A stretch of DNA of 27,946 bases from JBCBKZ01 sp039026975 (GTDB lineage: Bacteria; Bacteroidota; Bacteroidia; J057), in the NCBI GenBank assembly GCA_039026975.1, contig JBCCLI010000032.1, positions 1 through 27,946 on the forward strand, given 5' to 3'. Positions 16,160 through 22,774 of this stretch are shown piece after piece. How positions within the stretch are numbered: position 1 is the stretch's first letter; each line of letters begins with the position of its first letter. A program made the position numbers and the translations under genes. A model generated the notes under the pieces. The model saw only the letters and a list, made by a program, of their open reading frames with translations. It had not been told where the DNA came from and did not search any database.

Positions 16160-16366
16160 ATGAGAAAAGAAATAGGAAAAGTTCGTGATGCGAACAACAG
16201 AACCTTCACTGCGTTCTGGAATAGCGATACCCAGGAGGTATACTTACGCCCAGAACGTGCCGCCTTATTGACTGCCTTTAAAACAGTTGGAAAAGCTTTT
16301 AATGAGGAAGAAGCTATGAATATTGCCTCTCAGTATATACATACCCACTTACTGAGCTGGGCTTAG
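16160..16366 (+). CDS. small hypothetical protein (68 aa)
   Basis: I do not recognise this family. The 68 residues begin with a strand-like part (MRKEIGKVRDANNRTFTAFW, then TQEVYLRP), followed by two predicted helices (ERAALLTAFKTVGKAF and EEEAMNIASQYIHTHLL). It is soluble, with no signal peptide and no Cys. Evidence for a real gene is a promoter-like pair upstream, an ATG in a good A/T-rich context, protein-like composition and a clear rho-independent terminator 22 bases after the stop. It appears to be a one-gene transcription unit. A small regulatory or binding protein is possible, but nothing visible fixes a role. Confidence 0.65.
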   Translation: MRKEIGKVRDANNRTFTAFWNSDTQEVYLRPERAALLTAFKTVGKAFNEEEAMNIASQYIHTHLLSWA

Positions 16367-16387
16367 TCTTCACCATCTTAAAAAATC

Positions 16388-16427
16388 TTTGCCTACCTTC
16401 TGCTGAGGGTAGGCAAATTTGTTTTTT
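16388..16427 (+). terminator. rho-independent terminator
   Basis: A 13-base stem (16388-16400 with 16405-16417, one G-U wobble) closes on the tetraloop TGCT and is followed by AAATTTGTTTTTT. It ends the 68-residue gene and lies just before the TrpF-like barrel gene. Confidence 0.85.
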
Positions 16428-16469
16428 GGCTTGCTGTCATTCAACTTGCGATCCAAATTATTTGTTGAA

Positions 16470-17090
16470 ATGCCATTGCCGAAACTGAAGATAAGTAGGA
16501 TCACAAATCTACAGGACGCGAGATACTGCGCAGCAGAGGGAGTTCATTTTTTGAGTTTCTCCCTGGAAAGAGGGTATGATCAGAAACTATCTGTCCAAAC
16601 CGTCTGGAATATAGCTAACTGGCTGGAAGGGCCAGCCTATATTATAGAGTTAAACACTTTCAGCCTGGATGAACTGAAAGAAGTGAGCCAATCCGTTTCT
16701 GTAAGTGCTATCTCCCTGCCTATTGAAGACTGGGCAGAAGCACTCTGGATGTATACAGATAGCCTGATCCTTAGGGCTACTGAAGATTTTCCCCTAGAAG
16801 TTGTCCAGGATCTTCTTCAGAAAGCTAGCATGCAGGGGAAAAACCTACAATTCGAGATAAGCTGTGAACAGCTAGAAGAGGTGTCAAAATGGGAACCCGT
16901 CTTCCCTAATATTTTCCTCCACTTCAAGGATGTGGATAAAACAGAAGCTTTAATTAATCTAAACGAAAATTACCCTTTTGGAATATCTCTGGGATCAGAA
17001 GTAGAGGAAGCCCCGGGAATGCTTGATTATGATAAAACAGGTAAGATTTTGAGCGTTTATCAGGAAAAATTAGAAATGGCTAATGAATAG
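16470..17090 (+). CDS. degenerate TrpF-like beta/alpha-barrel protein
   Basis: This 206-residue protein begins PLPKLKISRITNLQDARYCA, which follows the TrpF opening (KICGITNLEDAxxA) closely but has Ser9 where the catalytic Cys should be. The later signatures are gone too: no LLLD acid, no GGTG phosphate loop and no DVSSGV strand, although an alternating strand-helix pattern continues to the end (SLILRATED, NLQFEISCE, FPNIFLHFKD, FGISLGSEV). It is therefore probably not an isomerase; it may bind a ligand or partner. The frame extends upstream to a TTG at 16419, but that would start inside the terminator, so I use the ATG at 16470. Related non-catalytic barrels occur in other Bacteroidota. It ends 53 bases before the DnaA-box cluster. 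Confidence 0.75.
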   Translation: MPLPKLKISRITNLQDARYCAAEGVHFLSFSLERGYDQKLSVQTVWNIANWLEGPAYIIELNTFSLDELKEVSQSVSVSAISLPIEDWAEALWMYTDSLILRATEDFPLEVVQDLLQKASMQGKNLQFEISCEQLEEVSKWEPVFPNIFLHFKDVDKTEALINLNENYPFGISLGSEVEEAPGMLDYDKTGKILSVYQEKLEMANE

Positions 17091-17131
17091 CGTTGATTGA
17101 ATAGTTCATGTAGAAAAATATTAATGAGTAC

Positions 17132-17301
17132 TTTCCAACAACTTATTCACCACTTACCCACACACTTATCCACGAATTTTATGGGATTTGATATAATTTT
17201 GGCTGATTGTGTATACATAACTTACTAATACCTAGGAGAAAGTATATATACAAATATGTGTTATCCATATTTCCCACCTGTTATCCACAGATTTATCCAC
17301 A
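17132..17301 (+). other. oriC: candidate replication origin: cluster of DnaA boxes around an AT-rich stretch
   Basis: Six 9-mers on the same strand match the DnaA box TTATCCACA with at most one mismatch: TTATTCACC (17143), TTACCCACA (17154), TTATCCACG (17166), TTATCCATA (17261), TTATCCACA (17281) and TTATCCACA (17293). A poorer copy, TTTCCAACA, starts at 17132, so the left group has starts 11, 11 and 12 bases apart, about one helical turn; the last two are 12 apart. Between the groups (17175-17260) lies AT-rich DNA with TATA steps suited to unwinding, and the complementary strand has TATTAGTAAG, reminiscent of DnaA-trios. The whole lies in the intergenic region 17091-17375. Chance would give one such match per strand in about 9 kb. 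Whether this is the chromosomal origin, another DnaA-controlled site or a relic is not shown by sequence alone. Confidence 0.65.
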
Positions 17302-17375
17302 TCATGATCTATAAAGAACTCTTAATACTTTCTAAAATTCTCTTGATGGATCAAGTAAGAATTTACCCACTTTCC

Positions 17376-18113
17376 ATGGCAAATAGCTACTCGAAAAAAG
17401 GGACGTTTTTTTTCTTAAATCAACTAGTCAATATTATTCGCACACGATTAGCGCCGCTTTTTCTCCCCTATTTTTGCATTTTGACTTTGGTGCTGAGCTT
17501 TGAAATATTCACTCCCATTCAAGCCCAAACTCCCTTTAGAATTATACAAGACACTACTGTCATTATCCTAGATAAGCAACTTTTTATCATGGAGGAACCT
17601 GAAGGAGGAATAGACATGAGTAATCCTATCCAGCCTGAATCTTTCCACCCATTTGATAACACATATAAGCTTACTTCTGGCAAGACATACTGGGGCTACA
17701 TCTACCTAAATCAGCAGCTGGACTTTATGATCCAATGGATCTTTACGCCTAACTGGCCCATGGATGCTACTCCCCATGATGAAGTAGCGGTCTACTTCCG
17801 CTATGCAGATAGTATTCTTCACAGAAAAAGTGGTATATCTCTCCCTACATCAGCAAGAGATATAGCTGATGGACCAGGTAACCCTGTACACTTCTACCTG
17901 TTCCCGGGACAAGGCGTAGAAATCTTCTTCCGAATAGAAAATAAAGATGGGAAAAGGCCTGCTTTTTCTCCTGCACTAGTAGACTACCAATTCTGGAGAA
18001 CCTATTATCGAGAAGTTCCACCTAACTGGCTGGGGATTATCTTAGGAGTTCTCATTCCATTTATCATAGGACTAGGAGGGTGGTTTATTTTTCAGAAAAA
18101 ACGAAAGACCTAG
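17376..18113 (+). CDS. 7TMR-DISMED2-like sensor domain with a single membrane helix, no output domain
   Basis: I start at ATG 17376 (245 residues) because longer frames (to 17256) run into the DnaA-box cluster. An N-terminal hydrophobic segment (about 25-50, ending PIQAQ) is a signal peptide or anchor. The next part resembles the 7TMR-DISM extracellular domain 2: TYWGYIYLNQQ, a VAVYFRYADS strand, the typical RKSGISLPTSARDI, VHFYLFPGQGVEIFFRI and a PALVDYQFW ending. One membrane helix (about 218-239, WLGIILGVLIPFIIGLGGWF) and a short basic tail follow, where DISM receptors normally have seven helices and a kinase or cyclase. No coding remnant is visible downstream. It might bind a carbohydrate-like ligand and work with a separate partner, which is inference. 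Confidence 0.7.
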   Translation: MANSYSKKGTFFFLNQLVNIIRTRLAPLFLPYFCILTLVLSFEIFTPIQAQTPFRIIQDTTVIILDKQLFIMEEPEGGIDMSNPIQPESFHPFDNTYKLTSGKTYWGYIYLNQQLDFMIQWIFTPNWPMDATPHDEVAVYFRYADSILHRKSGISLPTSARDIADGPGNPVHFYLFPGQGVEIFFRIENKDGKRPAFSPALVDYQFWRTYYREVPPNWLGIILGVLIPFIIGLGGWFIFQKKRKT

Positions 18114-18530
18114 TTTCCAGAAATAGCTGGTCAGTGTCAGTTTAAGAGAAGTTGTATTAATTATCAGCTGCTAGCAATACCTACTTGCTATTAATTCTCA
18201 GTTTAGATTTTTAGGTCTGGTCTTCCCCACTTTTACAGATAACAAGTCAAAACCGGGCATTATAACTATCCTGTACTGATAATTCGGATAGTATAGCAGG
18301 AATAAGACCTATCAACTTTTCCCTACCAACTCTAACCGAATGTGTGATTCTGGCTTACCATAAAGGCATCATACAGGTAATTGATGCTCATCCTCTACCT
18401 ACATGATGATTGTCTGAGGAATCTTAATCTTGAAAATGGGCAATTTCCCCTTAGAAAGGCTACTTAATCAACACATGCTCATGAAGCTAACATACAGAAA
18501 GAGAATTCTTTCAAGATAGAATCTCAGAGG
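18114..18530. other. 417-base intergenic region between convergent genes
   Basis: No credible gene on either strand. It contains an imperfect hairpin (ACTATCC at 18265-18271 with GGATAGT at 18286-18292, loop 14 bases, extended by three more pairs past a bulged A) that could end transcription from either side. Nothing else stands out. Confidence 0.6.
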
Positions 18531-19019
18531 TTATAATTCTCTTTCATAATATTTCACATTCTCCAACGGGTTATAGTAATAGGCAGGAATTTCATAAAAG
18601 CCTGCCCCTTTATACAGCCTATTAGCTGCTAACATGGAGGCTAGCGTATCTAACCGCATCTTTTGGTAGCCTAAGTCTGTAGCTATCCGAATAGCCGCCG
18701 CTAACAGCCTTTTCCCTACCCTTTTTCCCCTACAAGCGGGCTTGAGATACATGCGCTTAAGCTCGCACACCCCTTCTCCCTTATCTCGTACCCCCACACA
18801 GCCTTGATACTCCTGATCTATACTAACCAATAGTAGTACACCAGTAGGTCTACCATATTGCTGGTCTAATAGCTGTAGTTCTTTTTCTACCTCTTGAAAT
18901 CCTAAATCCAGACCTACATATGCCAAGTATTCCTGAAATAAGGACATTCCACATTGGTACTCCTGAGGTGTTTTTGCTTCTATAATGGTGATTTCTTCCT
19001 GCATGGGGATCTGGTACAT
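18531..19019 (-). CDS. GNAT family N-acetyltransferase
   Basis: This 162-residue protein has the GNAT core: an N-terminal strand and helix (EITIIEAKTPQEYQCGM, then a YLAYVGLDLGF helix), the strand GCVGVRDKGEGVCELKRMYL, the acetyl-CoA loop KPACRGKRVGKRLLAAAI, and the late segment YQKMRLDTLASMLAANRLYKGAGF followed by YYYNPLENVKYYE. This order (VCELKRMYLKPxxRGxxxGxxLL ... LYxxxGF) is typical of single-domain GNATs acting on small molecules or peptides. Met6 (19004) is an alternative start. It is convergent with the sensor gene and divergent from the repeat-protein pair that starts at 19182. The substrate is unknown. Confidence 0.88.
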   Translation of the reverse strand: MYQIPMQEEITIIEAKTPQEYQCGMSLFQEYLAYVGLDLGFQEVEKELQLLDQQYGRPTGVLLLVSIDQEYQGCVGVRDKGEGVCELKRMYLKPACRGKRVGKRLLAAAIRIATDLGYQKMRLDTLASMLAANRLYKGAGFYEIPAYYYNPLENVKYYEREL

Positions 19020-19181
19020 CTTTGTGGCTTAGCGTCTTTTCGTGAATCTATTCGCAAGCAAAATCTTAAGATTAGCTTCAAGATATTTTTACTAAATAAA
19101 GGCTATTTCAGGAAAAAATCGATGAACAAGCAGCGGACTTCATATGTCTCCTGTCATTACATTTGATCACACTATCAGATT

Positions 19182-20420
19182 ATGGCTACCTACGGAAGAT
19201 TTAGGTTTTCTCCCGGCCCGGACTTTTATGATTGGCTGGGCAGAATTACCCATTGGGTAGGTGGGAGATACCCCTCCAGTTCACACCATGCCTATCTAAA
19301 GGAGAGAAGTGAAAGTACCCACTACGGGCTGGGCCTGGAAGAATTAAGAGAAAAGTATCCAGAACTTAACCATTCTCTACTCAGCCTTTCTTTTCATGTG
19401 AGTGCCCTCAGCGGATTTGCCGTAAGGATTCACCTTAGGTTTGAAGAAAACCAGGTATACCCCGGACAAGGCCAATTTGTCATTCTTAATGCCAGAACAG
19501 GTGAAGCAGCTGGCGTACAGAAGTGCCTGTTCACTGACATCCCTGCCTCAGAACTGAGGTTCACCCAGCTTTTTTATACCCACGAGCGTAAGTCTGTCGC
19601 TTCCTTCTTCCGGGTTCCTGTTCAGATCCCCTTCCAACTATTACCGGGTACCTCAGAGAACCAGGAGGCTCTTTTCACCCTTCACGACAGTTTTTATTTC
19701 AATAAAAATATCAATGTAGAAGAGTTTCTGAATATCCTCTACAGCCTTTCCTCTCATTATCTGGAAGACTCCTTCATCCATGGAGAAGTCAAAACCTCTG
19801 ATGGAGATTACTACTTTGACATCCCTAAAGAAGAGCTAAACTTTCTTTTCACGCATAGAAGGTATACGATTATAGCAGTTTGGCTAATGGGGACTAACAG
19901 TAAGGGTATGGCTTTTCAGCTCATCCTCCACTTCCATACGCTAGATGACTACCCTAATGCAGAGCTGGAAATTACGGCTAAGGCAGAAACAGTAGAAAAA
20001 GTGCTGGACTACCTTCACCATAATCTGTCTACAGATCCTGAAAATACCCTGGTAAAGCCTATGCTCCTTTCCATCAGTCCGGATGCTGCTACCTTTTCCC
20101 TTAAACAGGTTTGGGCGTTTTTAGGAGAAGCTTCTCGTACATTTCTACATAGTACTCCAGTCATGGCGAGTGTTAAGACCCGCCATGGTGACCAACTCAA
20201 AGGTCTCAGCTTGTACCAACTCAAGCAGCAACCTACTTCTGTCACTGAAGAATGGACTGAGCTTATCTTACAAATCGCCAGGCATTCCACTGGGCAGTAC
20301 CTTATTCTAAGTTTTGATCTTAGTGATACTCCCACGGGCTCACTACATTTCCGGTGGGGAGATAAAAATATTCAGCTAGCAGTAAAAAAATTGCTGTGGG
20401 ACAAACTGCAATTGGCCTGA
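19182..20420 (+). CDS. unrecognised three-module protein, first of a paralogous tandem pair (412 aa)
   Basis: I do not know this family. The soluble 412-residue protein holds about three copies of a module: residues about 12-110, 165-285 and 300-412. Each module starts with a Phe-rich strand, then a helix such as VEEFLNILYSLSSHYLED, a beta-hairpin around a short T-R/S-D-G turn, a helix with E-E/Q-L (PKEELNFLFT, LYQLKQQP), a long strand pair ending in hydrophobic-H-F, and a final helix (VEKVLDYLHHNL; VKKLLWDKLQL). The next gene, 57 bases downstream on the same strand, has the same three modules plus an extra C-terminal domain, so the two are paralogues and probably co-expressed. No signal peptide, membrane helix or Cys-rich site is present. 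The promoter region is shared with the divergent GNAT gene; TACATTTG at 19158-19165 is a possible -7 box. Confidence 0.8.
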   Translation: MATYGRFRFSPGPDFYDWLGRITHWVGGRYPSSSHHAYLKERSESTHYGLGLEELREKYPELNHSLLSLSFHVSALSGFAVRIHLRFEENQVYPGQGQFVILNARTGEAAGVQKCLFTDIPASELRFTQLFYTHERKSVASFFRVPVQIPFQLLPGTSENQEALFTLHDSFYFNKNINVEEFLNILYSLSSHYLEDSFIHGEVKTSDGDYYFDIPKEELNFLFTHRRYTIIAVWLMGTNSKGMAFQLILHFHTLDDYPNAELEITAKAETVEKVLDYLHHNLSTDPENTLVKPMLLSISPDAATFSLKQVWAFLGEASRTFLHSTPVMASVKTRHGDQLKGLSLYQLKQQPTSVTEEWTELILQIARHSTGQYLILSFDLSDTPTGSLHFRWGDKNIQLAVKKLLWDKLQLA

Positions 20421-20477
20421 AATTCGTATTTTCTTCAGCTAAGGTACAAGCAATCACTTTTCATTATCTGAGCGTTT

Positions 20478-22202
20478 ATGGCCAGAGGCGTCCCTCCCTT
20501 GTACGGATACTTTGTATTAGAAGAAGATCTGAGCTTTCCAGCCCTGCTGGAACGTATGCATTTGATCTCTGATCACTTCTTCCATGAGGAGCCTTTTCAC
20601 ACCTACCTTATTCTCAAGAATGAAGAACGCTACTATGGCTTGGATCATAAAGAGCTGGAAGAATTATACACCCAACATTCTCTGCACATCAGTAAAATGT
20701 CATCTCTCTTAAGTTCTTCTACAGGCAGGTCTGTACGCATCAACTTGGAGTTCCCCAAACAATCCCAAAAAGCTCAAGGAAAATATGTCATTGCTACGGG
20801 GAGAACCTCGCTGAACACAGAGATAGAGGAGATGATCAGGGGGATGTGGACGCCCAGACCTGATCCTGACCCCATTCCTTTACCAGACCTTCTTGCAGGC
20901 GTTAAAAACTACCTACAAGCACAAAAGCCTACACCTGTCAAATCAGAGATAGAAAAGACCAAGGCTGAGATTCAGTATTTTCAGGATAGCTTCTTTGCTG
21001 AACGGCAGATAGAGATAGAAAAAATCATAGACCTCCTACGGGAGGTTTCTGTCATTTTCTTGAATAACACCCCTTTTTCTATCCAGCTCGCTACTACCAG
21101 AGGAATCCTCTACCTGGAGAATGACTATGAGGAACTGAGAAAATACTTCCGCACCATGCAGGCAAATATTTTCAGAATCCATATGTCCGCCCAGGACGGA
21201 GACCGGCAGTCAGTAGAGATCAAGCTACAGTTTGATCCATTCTCAGTGGAACCTAATGCAGAAACAGAAATAGTGGCCTTCGAGGGAGATGAGATCTTAG
21301 ATCTGATACGGGAAACCCTTTCTCTACAATCTCCTGTGTCTAAGGTAGAAGGAACAGAAATAGCCTTTGAGAATTTCCGCTTCAATGAAGCCTACTTTAA
21401 TCTGGAAAAACTCATTTCTGTTGTTAACACCCTCTCAGCTGATTACCTGGAAAGAACACCTCCTTCAGCTACCTTTACAAACAGGAATGGAGCTATTTTT
21501 CCTAGACTTTCCCTTCATCAATTAAGAGAATTATATGACAGATACCTGGACTCTGTGGAGCGCATAGCTATCAGTATGAAACAGGTACATTCTTATAAAG
21601 TGTTTTCTCTTCATCTACAGTTTGGGAATAGAAGAGTAGATGCTTACGGTACCTACGCTGTTAACTGGGATGACCCCGCTACACATGCCTCTGTCAGAAA
21701 ACTGCTCTGGGACAGGTTATCCCTTAGGCCATTTACCTCTCCCATGACTACAAAAGGCGTAGGAGAGGGAGAAATAAGTATGAACCCTTCCTTTAAAGGG
21801 AGGAGCTTCAGCCCTAAAAGAAACCACTGCCTGGTGAGTATGCCCCTGGAGGCCTATTGGTCAGAGACCCTGTGGATTCATATACAGACTACCCTCCAAA
21901 CAGTAGGTGTAGATAGTGAGCGGTCTGGGAACCTGTTTCAAGAAAATTTCCAGGAGCCTTTTTGGAACCAGATTAATGAAGTGGACATGATGGTAGCAGA
22001 CCTGACCTATAAACATCCGGATGTATTTTATAAGATAGGAGTAGCCCATACCCTTGGAAAGCGAGTAATATTAATAGCACAGCATGAGCGGGATGTCCCC
22101 AGGGATTTTAGAAGGTTTCCTGTTATCATTTACAACAATAATATCCCGGGCTTACGCAAACTCGCCGAAGGGCTCATTATGCTGATTCACGAAAATACCT
22201 GA
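20478..22202 (+). CDS. three-module repeat protein fused to a nucleoside deoxyribosyltransferase-like C-terminal domain (574 aa)
   Basis: Residues about 10-115, 165-283 and 300-416 repeat the module of the preceding gene; its last unit ends VRKLLWDRLSL against VKKLLWDKLQL there. After a Gly/Ser/Pro linker (417-445), residues about 446-574 form a separate alpha/beta domain: HCLVSMP, a helix with WSETLWIHIQ, VGVDSERSGN, a helix FWNQINEVD, MMVADLTYKHPDVFYKIGVA, GKRVILIAQ and FPVIIYN. This is the pattern of nucleoside 2-deoxyribosyltransferase-like proteins (xADLTxxNPNVFYELGxAHALGKPVIL). Asp508 is kept, but residue 519 is Lys (AAG, 22032-22034) where the family has its catalytic Glu, so the domain may bind nucleotide or NAD-like ligands without cleaving them. 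It ends 16 bases inside the convergent NUDIX gene. Function unknown; a sensor or defence role is a hypothesis. Confidence 0.82.
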   Translation: MARGVPPLYGYFVLEEDLSFPALLERMHLISDHFFHEEPFHTYLILKNEERYYGLDHKELEELYTQHSLHISKMSSLLSSSTGRSVRINLEFPKQSQKAQGKYVIATGRTSLNTEIEEMIRGMWTPRPDPDPIPLPDLLAGVKNYLQAQKPTPVKSEIEKTKAEIQYFQDSFFAERQIEIEKIIDLLREVSVIFLNNTPFSIQLATTRGILYLENDYEELRKYFRTMQANIFRIHMSAQDGDRQSVEIKLQFDPFSVEPNAETEIVAFEGDEILDLIRETLSLQSPVSKVEGTEIAFENFRFNEAYFNLEKLISVVNTLSADYLERTPPSATFTNRNGAIFPRLSLHQLRELYDRYLDSVERIAISMKQVHSYKVFSLHLQFGNRRVDAYGTYAVNWDDPATHASVRKLLWDRLSLRPFTSPMTTKGVGEGEISMNPSFKGRSFSPKRNHCLVSMPLEAYWSETLWIHIQTTLQTVGVDSERSGNLFQENFQEPFWNQINEVDMMVADLTYKHPDVFYKIGVAHTLGKRVILIAQHERDVPRDFRRFPVIIYNNNIPGLRKLAEGLIMLIHENT

Positions 22203-22693
22203 AAGTAGCGGTTCAATACTTCTTGATGTAAAGGAAACACTAAGTCGGTAGGCTCAGTTATTATTTTTCTCTCTAATGTTTCCCTATTGGGATGAAATGC
22301 TCCCATTTGGTCAGCACTTATTCTTTCTGCTAGCCCGAATATGAGTAGAAATTCTCCCTTAACCGTACTTCTCACATCAAAGGGAGTAACATTGAGCGGA
22401 TTAATAATGATGCCTGCCTCTTCCTTGACCTCTCTAGCACCAGCTGCTTTCCATGTTTCTCCTACTTCCAGATATCCCCCCGGTAGAGCCCACCCATTAT
22501 CTCTGGGGGAAGATCGCTTTACGATTAATATCCCCTGGTCTACAGGTACAAGAGTTACTACCACTGGCCTGGGATTCAAGTAGGTTACCTGTCTACAGTG
22601 ATGACAAATCCTGGGAAAAGGGGCTTCCGAGTCAGGAAAAGCGGTCCCACAGTAGGAACAATGCCAATATGCTTTCCAGTTATGTATGATGTA
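22187..22693 (-). CDS. NUDIX hydrolase with N-terminal zinc ribbon, start codon unclear
   Basis: NUDIX enzymes split nucleoside diphosphates linked to another group. The box is perfect: G-x5-E-x7-REVKEEAGI within GYLEVGETWKAAGAREVKEE. The usual automatic start would be a TTG at 22579 (130 residues), but the frame stays open upstream to a TAG at 22694-22696, and this stretch encodes a typical zinc ribbon, CSYC and CHHC (Cys codons at 22660, 22651, 22606 and 22597 on the complement), as in NADH-pyrophosphatase-like members. No ATG, GTG or TTG precedes the ribbon; only ATC (22690) and ATA (22687) are available. I give the full open extent because the ribbon is clearly part of the protein family. 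The gene converges on and overlaps the repeat-protein gene by 16 bases. Confidence 0.8.
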   Translation of the reverse strand, partial: YIIHNWKAYWHCSYCGTAFPDSEAPFPRICHHCRQVTYLNPRPVVVTLVPVDQGILIVKRSSPRDNGWALPGGYLEVGETWKAAGAREVKEEAGIIINPLNVTPFDVRSTVKGEFLLIFGLAERISADQMGAFHPNRETLERKIITEPTDLVFPLHQEVLNRYFQVFS

Positions 22694-22774
22694 CTATCCT
22701 TAGGTAATAGACTTGCAAGTATCTTAAATTTATTTCTCAAAAGAAATAAGAGAAAGATATATTTCAGCCTAGGC

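Noticed and set aside
17256..17375. Longer N-terminus for the DISM-like sensor, starting at 17256
   Set aside because: The extra 40 residues are encoded by the DnaA-box repeats and do not look like protein; the Met at 17376 gives a better export signal.
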